The notes under the pieces are model-generated. The model was not told the DNA's origin. It did not search any database and worked only from the letters and a program-made list of their open reading frames with translations. Below are positions 11,740 through 22,298 of a stretch of DNA of 64,000 nt, piece after piece. A program made the translations under genes and the position numbers. Where the stretch lies: assembly GCA_947095585.1 (NCBI GenBank), contig OX352763.1, positions 35,637,462 to 35,701,461 of the forward strand, given 5' to 3'. How positions within the stretch are numbered: the first letter of the stretch is position 1; each line of letters begins with the position of its first letter. The stretch comes from Nephrocerus scutellatus. Its lineage: Eukaryota > Arthropoda > Insecta > Diptera > Pipunculidae.

Positions 11740-11990
11740 GCCTAGAACTCAATTCTCGTGTTTCAAAATATAACAATGATGATGACATGGTCCCCGGCGG
11801 TCAGCGATCAGTAGAATAAAGACAAGTGGAAGAGCGATCAAACTTCCTCGCAGTGGCCGCCGATAAAGTTTCCTAAAAGAGGTAAAGCTGAATGATCGGG
11901 ATAGTCTCTTCCAAGTAAGGTTGGCGCAATACAAATGCATCACCGGTAAAAAAAATCGTACGTAAATCAAAGTCAGCCTCGGTAACACTA
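11740..11990 (+). repeat. 5'-end fragment of RTE family C
   Basis: The block GATCGGGATAGTC-CTTC-AAGTAAGGTTGGCGC matches the region just upstream of the endonuclease in the longer family C copy (34,870-34,950, minus strand). No endonuclease frame follows here, so this is a 5' leader without the body. A similar leader lies at 21,400-21,540. Confidence 0.55.
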
Positions 11991-11999
11991 ATCTACGAC

Positions 12000-12875
12000 T
12001 ATGACCACAGTAACGAAAACGACTTAAGGATCGCTACGGAAGAAGAGATAATGCAAATTTCTTTAATGAGGTCTTAATGATGGATTACTTTTAAATTTTT
12101 TTAAATTCAGGCTTTGCACTAACAATGTAATAGTTGGATGTATTTTTTCATATCACTCATCCGGCATACCAAAATCCCACTTAGTAGAAAATGTAATTCC
12201 TCAAAAGCACTCCGTGCAACCGGAATCTACCTACTGGTCTATCGTTTCTTTATTCCCTAATCATGAAAATCCGCTTCAATTACTGAAACTTTTCAATTTT
12301 TTTGTGGGCTGTGTTATAAACCTCATTAAGAGACACAAAAGTGACATCTAGTTACTTTACCCACAATCATTTGATTAAAGTGAATTAAAATTACTGCTTC
12401 GCCACCACGTCAAAAAGAAAAACGCTTTTCGTTCGGCATGAAGGCAGCACAGAAATTAATCCAACGGATCGGCACTCATGCTAATCTCGAATGTCGCATT
12501 TGCCGCCACTTTTCGAATTAATTCGTTTAAACTTTGGGTGTCGCTGATCCCAAAGCAATAGGCACGGCACTATTCATTATTATTAAACCTAATTGTATTT
12601 GCTATGCAAATGGTTAAATTTTTAAACTTTTTATTAAATAAAAAAATTGTGCGCTGGCGGACTAACTGACGTGACCGATCAGATATTACAGCGACAGCGA
12701 TAGCAAAATTGGCACATGGTAAACATTGTTTCTAGTCGACATCGTCGTAGGCATTGTCAACGTATCGTCAGTGGGTTGCTTTTGCTATACTACCATGCAA
12801 CTATGCCTGCTATACGACCGCTTTCATTACCGGCCATAATACGTTTACAAGGTGTACGTAATACCATAGAAGCCT
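12000..12875. other. No gene seen
   Basis: Unique-looking sequence without recognisable protein homology. It is less repetitive than most of the window and could be host regulatory or intergenic DNA. Confidence 0.4.
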
Positions 12876-12879
12876 ACGG

Positions 12880-13430
12880 TGCCGCCAACTGACGTCAAGT
12901 ATTCTTGAGCTTGACTCTGTGCTGTGCTCGAAAAACACTTACAAATCACACGAGTCACTGCACACTCGGACAAAGAGTCAGTCAGTCTGTCAGTTTCATT
13001 CTATCGGTACGTTAGTCGCTCTGTTCAAACGCGAAATTGAGCTTTTCAAAATCTAATCGATTTTCGTTTATCCCAATAGATACCCATCTTGATTGCTTGA
13101 GCGGACGATTGTATCCTTCCATTATAGTTACAAAGGTTACAACTATATTCGAGTATATTGCCAATATAAAAAAAAAATAAAATAAAAAATCGCTAAAGTG
13201 CGTGTCTGAGGCGCATATTGATATTCGATAATCAATCCCTCTCTCCGGACAGATGGAAAAGTGAAGAAAAAAAACGTAAATAAGCCTCTCGGTTAAAGAA
13301 AATTGATTACGCTAAGTATTAGTACGTGAAAGACATGGCGTGCAGCGGACTCACCAACAACAACAACAACCACAAAGCATAAAATGTGTAAAAATTATAC
13401 TTCAATTAATCGTTGTGCGAAACTTTTACT
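12880..13430 (+). promoter_or_regulatory. Candidate host promoter and 5'UTR region
   Basis: A perfect cAMP-response-type palindrome TGACGTCA lies at 12,890-12,897. About 90 bases downstream are clustered TCAGTC/TCAGTTT sequences (12,978, 12,982, 12,990) that fit the arthropod initiator TCAGT. A leader-like region follows, with a 15-codon upstream ORF starting with ATG at 13,335 and carrying an (AAC)n run. A GTAAAG donor-like site follows at about 13,443. No coding exon that I recognise lies downstream, so the target gene is unknown. Inference from motifs only. Confidence 0.3.
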
Positions 13431-13504
13431 ATTCAGTGGATGAGTAAAGGAATACCATGTGCCATGAGCGGAGTTGTCAATTTCCTTTTTCTTTCTCTGG
13501 AATT

Positions 13505-13885
13505 AGTGTTATTGCGAGCCCGAAGGGCGAATCTAATAATCAGAGGACAAGAAATTTGGTTCAGCGTGCTTGTATACATTTGTCAGTTTGTACGTTTATC
13601 AGTTTGTAAGCGCGTATATCTCGGCTTCTACCAGCCAGAATTTTATGAGATTTGTTTTAAAACAATTGGTTAGCGCTCGGCTTGCGATGGCGTAAATTTT
13701 TTTTTATTCATAGGGGTAGTAGACGGGAACCTGAGAAAAATACTCAATCACCGCGTCGATATCGGTTTTTTTAAGTCCAAAGGTATGCAATGTTAAATGT
13801 GGTTTTTACAGTCTATTTCTAAACTCGCTTATGACTGAAAAATACTTCATTTAACATTGCATACTATTGGGCTTTTAAAATATTT
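13505..13885 (+). repeat. Dispersed repeat F, copy 1, with terminal hairpin
   Basis: Matches 35,015-35,345 in reverse orientation (shared: TTGCGAGCCCGAAGG, GTTTTAAAACAATT-GTTAGCGCTCGGCTTGCGATG, CGCTTATGAC, ACATTTAACGTTGCAT). This copy has a perfect 17-bp inverted repeat: 13,783-13,799 pairs with 13,848-13,864, extended imperfectly outward by about 12 bp. No coding potential; probably a non-autonomous element. Confidence 0.65.
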
Positions 13886-14019
13886 CAGTCTTAAGACTGG
13901 ATAACAACTATCCATATATCGAGCTGAGAAGCTTGCTTTACTATCTTATTGTTGTCATATTATAAAATATTTGTACATACGGTACACTATAATAGGTGAT
14001 GGTGTATTGACTAAAGCAA

Positions 14020-14042
14020 AGTAGGTTAGGTTAGGTTAGGTT
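14020..14042. repeat. (TTAGG)4-like microsatellite at a retroelement 3' end
   Basis: Four tandem TAGGT units lie immediately beyond the 3' end of the LOA-type element that reads toward it on the minus strand; in element orientation this is (AACCT)n. It is probably the element's 3' tail. The unit is identical to the ancestral insect telomere unit. Confidence 0.7.
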
Positions 14043-16110
14043 GCGGTGGCAGCTAATGCTCACTTAGATCATTCGCGGTCCTTTGTGTTACCACAGGATC
14101 TTATACCTTTCCACTTTTCAGAAGATCCATTCAGAGCTCTTAATGAATCGAAGTATATCTCGCACTTTGCCGTTTTCGAGATCTGATCGGTTATTCATTA
14201 ACCGCTTACCTAAGTGTTTGTACCTTCTGTGCATTAGTGCCGGACATGAGCAAAGAATATGTCCTATAGTCTTCCTCCTCCTCCTCGTCCTCGTCCATGC
14301 AACTTCTGCAGAAGACATTATATTCGACACCCATCCTTCTCGCGTGTTTCCTGTCATTATCCCTACAACCGTTCTTAGTTCACGTCTTTGTAGGAAAATA
14401 AGCTCAGTTGAGCGCTTTAAGTCCAGCTTCGCCCTGTCTTGAAATATAGCAAGTGTCGGTGTTTTTCCACCTTACATTTCTTTTCCCATTCTCTTTCCGA
14501 AGCTCAAATTTCAGTGTCGCGATAGGACTTCCTACCTCCGCCCATTCCGGTAGCAGCTTGGGAGTCGTACCACGTCTAGGTAACTCGTCCGCCCTGCAAT
14601 TACCATCAACATCTGTGTGGCCCGATACCCATGTGATCCTTATATTGAACTTTTCACTCATCTCGTTAAGAGAGGAGTGACAGCTTAACGCCACCTTAGA
14701 TTTCAGTGAGACCGCCTCTAACGATTTTATGGCCGCCTGACTGTCCACATAAATGATAATCTTCTTTGAGGATAATACATTATGCTCCAGCCAACTCAGT
14801 ACCTCTTTAATCGCTATCACCGCAGCCTGGTATACGCTGCAGCGATCAGGTAGACGGACATAGATGCTCCTAGTCCTACTTTACTGTCTAGCTTAGAGCC
14901 ATCCGTGTATTGTTTCGTTATCGGTTACGGATCCACTCTTCCAGTCTTCTCTGGAGGGTATTGTTGTCCGAAATTTTTTTTGAGCATAACACTGGTGTAA
15001 TGCAATCAAGTTTCGTCAGCTCCTGCTTTAGCGATTTAGTTATGGTGGAGTGCCCACTTCTCCACTGATTGACAGCTAACAGTCGCGTAGCTGTAATTGC
15101 CACTTTCTGTTTGCCAAATATATCTAGTGGAATGAGGTGGAGCATAACCTCTAGAGCGCGAGTTGGGGTAGGACTCAGCGCCCCGCGGCATACAGGCCGC
15201 TCTTTGTACCTTCCCCAATATGCTTTTATGCGTGGTTTTTTCCATAGCTGGCCACCATACGCTTACCCCGTACAGTAGTATTGGTCTCACCAGTGTACCA
15301 GCGTTGGTTTCAAACTCCATTTTTTACCAATGGCGTTCTTGCATGAGTATAAAGGAATATTCGCTCTATTTACTCGTTCTATTATATTAGGTTTCCAGCT
15401 CAGTTTCCTGTCCAAGATTGTCCCTAGAAATCTCGCTTTATCAGAAAAAACTAAGGAGGTACCATTTAGTGTTGGAGGATCAACTGTTGGAATTTTATAT
15501 TTCCAGGTGAAAAGGACAAGCTCTGCCTTATTCGGGTTGACACCCAGACCGCTTTTATTTGCCCATTCTTTAACGATTAGAAGGGCATTTTGCATAACCT
15601 CCTTAATCGTTCTGAGGTATTTTCCTGAGACAGCTAACTCTACATCATCAGCATACGCTACCACTTTTATCCCCGCTCCTTCCAGTTTCAACAGTAATTC
15701 GTTGATTACTATATTCCAGAGGAGAGTGGATAATACACCTCCTTGCAGTGGTCCTCTAACTGCCTGCCTCTTTAAGATGAAACCCCCAGCTCCTCACTAA
15801 TAATCCTGCCTAGAAGCATATGATAAATTAGTCTGCTTATAGGGTAGTCCAGATCTATGTCTGACAGTCCTTTACAGATTGCCTCTGTTTTAACATTAGT
15901 GAACGCACCCTCGATATCCAAGAACGCTACTTGTGTATACTCCTGGGAGTATAGTCATTTCTCAATTGTGCTTACTAAGATGTGTAAGGCTGTGTCCACA
16001 GACTTCCCCTTGCAGTAAGAATGTTGGGACTTTGCCCAACTGCTAGAGCTTACCTTAGCCCTTCCATGAACATCTATCAGTCTTTCCAGAGTTTTCAAAA
16101 GAGAAAGCAA
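14043..16110 (-). pseudogene. LOA/I-group non-LTR element: RT, RNase H and C-terminal tail
   Basis: About 2 kb of minus-strand ORF2. In order: RT fingers/palm with QVAFLDIEGAF (about 15,925; first catalytic Asp), RT catalytic box AYADDV (15,644-15,658, intact), GLGVNPNKAELVLFT, ARFLGTILDRKLSWKPN, a thumb like RPILLYGVSVWWPAME, then RNase H with IIIYVDSQAAIKSLEA (about 14,740) and ITWVSGHTDVDGNCRADEL (about 14,640), and a Cys-rich tail (ILCSCPALMHRR) ending in ILRFIKSSEWIF. RNase H fused downstream of RT places it in the LOA/I group. Several frameshifts separate the blocks, so it is dead. Its 3' end is the AACCTA repeat. Confidence 0.85.
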
Positions 16111-16330
16111 ACTAAATTATCTCAATTCTCAACATTCATCCACTTTGCCAGATGGTATTCCCGCCGTAGTTTTCAAGAGTTGTTCTTAACGCTGATATTA
16201 CGTTTGTGTAAGCTCTTCTATTTTTCCAATTCTTCTGAATTCTTTCCAAGAATATGTAAAATCACCTTTGTCCAGCATTTACCACAAAAAAAAAAGACAA
16301 ACCATCCCAAATTCCAAGGTAATAGAAATG
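16110..16330 (+). pseudogene. Family A RT, N-terminal scrap
   Basis: Plus-strand remnant of the RT fingers. The readable piece LPDGIPAVVFKS is followed by a degenerate L-L-SS-FP-W-K-like stretch and an A-rich junction. Two frameshifts. It abuts the upstream end of the LOA element. Confidence 0.6.
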
Positions 16331-16489
16331 CTTTTAATTAGGTTTTCACAGCAGGGTTAATCGCCAGGGTAACCAGGCTTCTTAGAATTCAATATGCTCA
16401 TTCCTTACTTATAATTTACACAATCGTTTGTCTTAAAACTAGATTAAGCGGTATAGCGGGTTGAAAAATCGTATCAATGTGAGGTTCGT

Positions 16490-16700
16490 AGTAATTTGCA
16501 TAGCAAAGCGTGGTGTCGTAGCTTTTGTGTGTAGCTGGCAATGCAAGCATGGTGTCGCAGATTTGTGTGTAGCTGGCAATAGGTTTAGCAAGTTTGTGTG
16601 TAGTGAGCAATGCATATAGCAAAGTGTGCTGTCAAAGTGTTGGCTGTAACTAGCAATGCGTGGTGTGTAGCTAGCGATGCAGATCGTGGTGTCATAGCCA
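16490..16700. repeat. Degenerate minisatellite
   Basis: Imperfect tandem copies of a 30-40 bp unit built from GTGTGTAGCTGGCAATG and (C)ATGGTGTCGTAG blocks. About six units are recognisable, with variable spacing. Open frames across it on both strands are repeat artefacts. Confidence 0.65.
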
Positions 16701-16769
16701 TTTTTTTTAAGGAAGTTGGAAATCTTCTTTCCTCGCATCTGCGGTACCACCAATTAAGGCATTCCTTCA

Positions 16770-17690
16770 TAGGGCAGGTTTATTTGCTCATTGGCCTAAT
16801 CCCTCCCTTTCTTGCAGCCTGTTCATATCGGCGAAGTTACAGCATCACGCTGGACTATGACCTCGTTGATCACATTCCAGGCTTTGTCGGTGCTCACCAT
16901 TGTTTGAATGAGTCCAGCCGGACTGACTCGCTCTCCAAGTAGCTATTCCTGCAAGCGCCTCCTGTCATTAAATCTCGCGCACTTTTGCAGTAAGTATTCT
17001 GCATTCTCTACACTGCTATTACAGTGAAGACAGAATGGTTCGTTCGCGTGCTTGAATTTGTGAAGATACCAAAACATCCAAGCCCTGACAAGAACTCTGT
17101 CAGGTTGTAGTTTACCTCTCCATGTTTTCTTGCTACCCATACTTGGATGTCGGGATCAGCGTATGCGTTCATCGAACTTTTGTAGATGCGTCACATCTAC
17201 GCTTGCCACTCTATTTCGCGACGTTTTCGAATGTCTTCTCTTGTACGCTGACCTCCACTGCATTGTGGGTTTGTGAGGTTCTAATGCCATGATATCAACT
17301 GGCATCCTACCTGCTATGACTCCTGCCGCATCGGCATGGAGACTGTCCGAAATGCTCAACATATTCTGAGCGACTGAAGTCTGTACGCTGCTGTAACTCC
17401 TAACATGTAGCTGGCGCAAGAAGTCGCCGAGTGCCATTAATATCGACGTATTGACCCTTGCTTGCAGTTTTCGTATCGGCTGCCCAGTACTGGTCAATAT
17501 CCTCCTTTTCACTGGCATCTCTCGGATGCTCCTTGAAATTGTGCCTGTGATCCAGCAGTATTCCGAGGTATTTTATATGTGAGCTCGATGTGATGATATG
17601 TCCGCCGACTCGGATTGTCACTCTTTCTACCTTTTTCCTGCTACTTATCAGTACAACTTCGCTTTTGTGATCCGCTAGCACTAACGTGAC
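16770..17690 (-). pseudogene. R1-clade non-LTR element, C-terminal half of ORF2
   Basis: Minus-strand fragment from just after the RT palm to the C-terminal end. Pieces in order: LADHKSEVVLISSRKKVE and HIKYLGILLDHRHNF (17,560-17,680), then in a shifted frame SSVQTSVAQNMLSISDSLHA and AGVIAGRMPVDIMALE, the Cys/His knuckle FCLHCNSSVENAEYLLQKC (about 17,000) and WNVINEV near the end. The knuckle and palm-to-thumb wording fit R1 elements. One frameshift around 17,450 and a stop near 17,155 break it. It meets a plus-strand family A RT head to head at about 17,692. Confidence 0.78.
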
Positions 17691-17693
17691 TTC

Positions 17694-18800
17694 ATGCAGC
17701 CAATCTCTGACATCCCGGATAGTTTCATCACATTTTTGCGTTACATCCTCGATCGCGAAGTTGCTAGAGTTTTAAGCGACCTCAGCATACACAAAACTGC
17801 TGGACCAGATGGTATTCCCTCATTACTTCTGAATAGGTGTTCTTCATCGCTGTCATTACCATTGCGTAGGCTTTTCTACTTATCCTATTCTTCTACAATC
17901 TTACCGAGTAATTGGAAAACAGAAAAAAAAAGGCGAACTATCGTGTATCTCTTCGTATCGACCAATAGCACTAACGTCCCCTTTTTCTAAGGTCATGGAA
18001 ACGCTGGTTAACTGTCTGCTTATGAAATATCTTAAATCACGAGACTTACTCAATGACCGCCAATATTGTTTCCGTGAACAACGTTCCACTGGTGATCTAG
18101 TGGCATGTCCTAACAAAAGTGGAATGATGAAAGCAAAGTTGTTGCAAGGGCATTTGACAGAGTTTGGCACCAAGCTCTCCTGTCTAAAATGCGTGCATTT
18201 AAAATCAATGGAACCCTGCTTCAATGGATCAGAACCTATCTTTCAAACTGTTCAATCCAAGTTGTGCTGGACGGTTTTAAGTCTGATATTTGTCGCAGCT
18301 GTCCCTCAGGGTTTTGTTCTTTCTACGACACTCTTTCTTATTTTCATTCTAATCCTAATTCTAATCCTATACATTCCTTCGCTGACGACACTCTTAGCTT
18401 CTCTTATATGTTCGTAGGTTCACGCATTTTCTCTTCGGATGTGGAACTAGAACAACAGCGTATGTTAAGCTCGTTTAATTCTGACCTTGACAGAATAGCA
18501 AAGTGGGGAGAACACAATAGAGTCAAATTTAATAATCAAAAACCCAATGCTATCTTCTTTTGTTGAAGCGAAATAGTAACATTCCATTCCATTATCCATG
18601 AATGGAACTTGCATCGAGGAAACTGAAAATCTAGCAATTCTTTGTATGTATGTCAACGACAAGTTTCGTTGGAATGACCGCATATTCAACGTCGCAAAAA
18701 ATGTTGCAAAGTGCCTTGGCTTCCTAACACGATGCAAGAAATATTTCACTCCCTCTGATTCTAGCCTATTTAACCGAAAAAGTCAAAAAGATTCAATAGA
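17694..18800 (+). pseudogene. Family A non-LTR reverse transcriptase (longest copy)
   Basis: Most extended RT copy of family A. Visible are ILDREVARVLSDLSIHKTAGPDGIP (fingers, about 17,750), LNDRQYCFREQRSTGDLVA (about 18,050), a palm with ALLSKMRAFKING-like wording, the catalytic box as HSFADDT (about 18,370; FADD form), ELEQQRMLSSFNSDLD, then NGTCIEETENLAI, FRWNDRIFNVAKN and CLGFLTRCKKYFTPSD. The A-loop order and thumb match a CR1/Jockey-group element. Frameshifts occur near 17,925, 18,160 and 18,570. The copy stops at about 18,800 without the 3' end. Confidence 0.82.
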
Positions 18801-18839
18801 AAGTTAAAATATTGTATGACACATCACCGCTAAAGATTG

Positions 18840-19915
18840 TTAACTTTTAAAAATTAAAATTAAAAATACTGATGTTTAAGTTAACCTTTCGCAGCATACG
18901 GGAAATAGGTTCGTTAGAGCCGTACATGGTGCGGTGTGTCGGTAGATAGAAGAGAAGTGGGCAACGTAGATTACGGGGGTTAGTGTTAAAAAAAATTGAG
19001 TTATATAAAGACGCGCAGTCGATGGAGCCTAGAAGGAGACGATGTATAAAAAGGATGTCAGCAGTGTCTCTGCGTTCCTCAAGTGTTTTTAAGTTTATGA
19101 GGTTTAGGCGATCTTGGTAGGGGTGCAGGATAAGGTAAGCCCCGAAGAGCAAATCGAAGAAAACGATGTTGGGCGCTCTCAATTCTAGACACATGAATTT
19201 GAAGATAGGAGGACCATGCTTGACTAGCGGGCGGACTAGAGGGATCTAGTCACATAAGGGTTGGAAAATTCTTTGGACCACCGTTTGATAAAACCAAGTG
19301 ATGAGTTAGCTTTAAGAATGATTCCATTAATATGAGAACGGAAATTTAGATACGAGTCGCACAATATACCGAGGTCATGAAAAGATTGCACGCGGGAAAT
19401 GGGTTGGTCATGGTGATGGTAATGTCTGGGAGGGGGTTGGTTGCACTTACGTGATAAGGTAATAGTTTGGCATTTGGTGATATTGAGCTCTAAGCAATTT
19501 TTGAGGCACCAGGTCGAAAAACTGTCTAGGTCTTTTTGAAGGAGACAAGAGTCTTGTGGAGAAGGAATTGGCTTGGAAAATTTGGTATCGTCAGCACAGA
19601 GAGAGAGAGGGAGGAGTTTTTGATGACCCTATCGAGATCATTTATAGTATGAATGAAGAGAAGGGGGTCTAGATGGCTGCCTTGTGGTACACCAGAGGTT
19701 GCCATGAAAGTGGTTGAGATGACGGACCTGAAGCGAACACTATAAAGACGGTTTTCTAGATAGAAATATATCCATTTTAACAATATAGGTTGAAAGCCGA
19801 GGGCAAATATTTTAAAAAGAATTAATTGATGAGATATCTTATCAAAAGCCTTACTGAAATCAGTTGCAACAACGTCGACTTCATTGTCGTTCTCTAAGGC
19901 AACCCGCACAAACCG
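18840..19915 (-). pseudogene. Second CR1/Jockey-group reverse transcriptase
   Basis: Minus-strand RT different from family A. Palm piece at 19,700-19,900: VDVVATDFSKAFDKISHQLI (first catalytic Asp), then TSGVPQGSHLDPLLF and INDLDRVI. After a gap with frameshifts, the C-terminal thumb is at 18,847-19,194: HPYQDRLNLINLKTLEERRD, ILFIHRLLLGSIDC, YGSNEPISRM. The catalytic FADD/YADD box falls in the damaged part. It stops near the natural ORF end. Confidence 0.78.
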
Positions 19916-21395
19916 GTTTGACTAAATTTTTGAACAGTACATAATGGTTTAAACTTACAAGCGGCTACATTTCAAATAATCTAATAAATCATATAGCCTA
20001 AAAGTATGCTATTCAAACGTGTTTAATGCTAATTCAGTGCCTATTTTTAGTATGTAGTACGTACATTGCGATTTATCTTAGGATTCGTATTCAATTATCT
20101 GATCTACTAACTACTTTTCATAACAATATGTTAAATTTTATCATGTCGATCATTATAACTTAAAAAATATCTGGCCTTTTAAGATCAGACCACCCTATGA
20201 TCCCTATTATCTAGAGCAGTAAAAAAGTAAAAACTAAGGTTAATAAGCCAAAATAAAGAAGGACACTAAATGTAATACTTTATACAGATGCAGACTTATG
20301 CTTTCTCAAAATTCGTATCTACCCACAATAGCATTCATTTTCATTTGAACAGACAATTTGCTTTTTAAATACGAGTATGCACTTATAGTAAATTGCATTT
20401 CAGTCACATCGATGCACACACAACAAGATGACGTTTCTTCTTCTGTCTGCCACATGCATATGTACGTCGTCGAGCATTCAAATGGAAAACCTTGACATTC
20501 GCTGTCATCGACAATTGCCTCCTCAGCCGAATGTAACCCAAATATTTCTCATCTGAATATGACACAAGAAACTTGTCTTGATAATAAGTGAATGTCATTG
20601 CCAGATTGTGCAAACTTTCGATGTACAAATATACCGTGAGATATACTTGAGTTGTTACATTGCTACAGTTTTATATCTATTTATGGGTGTTCTTCTTGTA
20701 GTTAGATATATTTGTAGTTAGATACATTTGTGCACTACTACTTTAAGCTAAGGTGTATTTGGCAAAATAAAATCTCCTTTAGCGACACTATTGAATGCAA
20801 TTAAATTCACTTGATATTCTGCCAGCTTAATGGCTCTGCTTACATTATCTGATTGAAATCCGCTCGTTTAACAGCAGCATAGCGGAAATATTTGCAGTGT
20901 CTCTTGCGATTTCCGTCTAGCCCGTCGAATTTGCAACTTGCCAAGGAGGTTTTTGTGCTTGAAAGGAGGCTTTGCTGTTATTTATAAATGTCTGTTTTTT
21001 CATCTAATCATCGGATCCATTTGTTTACATATAAATTATTGGAGTATTCTAGATGTTGAATTCGTATCTTTCAGATTTCAACACAACATCTGCGAGGCGG
21101 TGCACCGAGGCCGTCAAATTTTGTCGCCTTTGTCTGTTTCTCCATCCTTTGTGACTCAATTTTGGTGATCTAGCAAGTACTACAACCATCCACCAGCACT
21201 TAACTCAATATTTTAACGGAAGATTATTCTTTCTTGGTAGGAAAACGGTCCTCTGCGGCTTCGATATGATTTGTATGATAATTGAGATCAGGATTGCGGT
21301 TTTTATTCTCATAAGCTTGGTCTTACTTACTTAGTTACTTACTTACATGTTGATTTTCAAACCCTTAGCCATCAGCCGAATAGGAGAAATAACAT
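19916..21395. other. No gene seen
   Basis: AT-rich, apparently single-copy sequence. A TTAC/ACTT-rich patch lies near 21,325. No supportable coding region. Confidence 0.4.
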
Positions 21396-21399
21396 GTGG

Positions 21400-21540
21400 T
21401 GTGTAAGAACGTTGCGTATCAATTAGATGGAAGTGCGATCAAATCTACTCTCGGCGGCCGTCGGTAATTTTTCCCCCGAAAAGGAAAAGCTAGCAACCTA
21501 GGTTAGTCCGTTCTAAGTAAGGTCGTATCTAAGACGAGGC
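21400..21540 (+). repeat. 5'-end fragment of RTE family C, second copy
   Basis: Shares GCGATCAAA-CT-CTC--GG-GGCCG-CG and TTCTAAGTAAGGT with 11,830-11,930. Lies next to a minus-strand SINE. Confidence 0.45.
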
Positions 21541-21544
21541 TTAT

Positions 21545-21735
21545 TATTTACTTAGAATTTAGTGCCGTATCCGAAAGGCGAATTGAGAAGCTTTCATGGA
21601 CAATTTTTACTCTCGGACGTTTGTCAGAAATTCGCGAGAGCCAGGACCGTGAAATAGATTTTCGGTCTTTCTGCAATTTGAACCTTCGCTCAGAAGTCCA
21701 ACACACTCACCACTAGAGCAACCGTGCCCATTGTT
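21545..21735 (-). mobile_element. tRNA-derived SINE (family S), minus strand
   Basis: Best tRNA-like head in the window. Read on the minus strand it begins GGGCACGGTTGCTCTAGTGG (A-box-like) and has GGTTCAAATT (B-box-like) 35-40 bases on, followed by the shared body CTCGCGAAT, GACAAACGTCCGAGAGTAA, GAAAGCTTCTCAATTCGCC. The head-to-body order identifies this as a SINE rather than a tRNA gene; no clean cloverleaf is expected. Confidence 0.72.
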
Positions 21736-21837
21736 TAAATATAAAGGTGATATAACAATAATCCAAGAAATGTGGTGGACGGAAATGATGTTTTACACAA
21801 ATCAGGATATGACTATACCACATAGCTACAGTAAAAA

Positions 21838-22298
21838 AATTTTATTTTATAATTTGCGCACGCGTGGCGGCAGCCAAGTCGATACCGCAGAAGGGTTCAG
21901 GTCATATTCTAACCCAGCCGTAGCTGGTTTATCTGCAAATTCGTTGCCTTCAATTCCTTGATGACCAGGAACCCAACCGGGTTAGAAAACCTTAACATTT
22001 CGCAGGATTTTTGACGACGGTGATTCCGTGGTCATTCTTGTCGTTAAAGCACCTTGCGAGAATTGCTAGATTTTTAGTTTCCTCGATGCAAGTGCCATTC
22101 ATGGATAATGGCATTGATTTTGAGGTTCGCTTAGACGTCAGGAGACAGCACTGAACTTTGGAAGCGTTATATTGTAATTTATTGCTTTCTCCCCATTTTA
22201 TTATACTGTCCAGGTCAGAAACTTATATGAGAAGCTGAGAGTACTGTCGTAAACGAAAGAATAAATTGGATTAGAAGTTATGAAGAAGAGATCATTAT
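21838..22298 (-). pseudogene. Family A copy, 3' part (target of the compound insertion)
   Basis: Minus-strand family A sequence ending in the family's 3' terminus (CGCGTGCGCAAATTATAAAA, 21,838-21,860). Upstream it reads NDLFFITSNPIYSF, a damaged catalytic box (FVYD where FADD is expected), then NGTCIEET-like and thumb pieces. The frame is interrupted at 22,298 by the left arm of repeat B and resumes upstream at 23,839, where LSPKLFLIF is read on the opposite strand. Confidence 0.75.

Noticed and set aside
14020..14042. An interstitial telomere
   Set aside because: Only four units, placed exactly at a retroelement 3' end; an element tail is more likely and Diptera lack TTAGG telomeres.
21545..21735. 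A tRNA gene on the minus strand
   Set aside because: A- and B-box-like motifs are present, but the sequence runs on into a body shared with three other loci, so it is a SINE.
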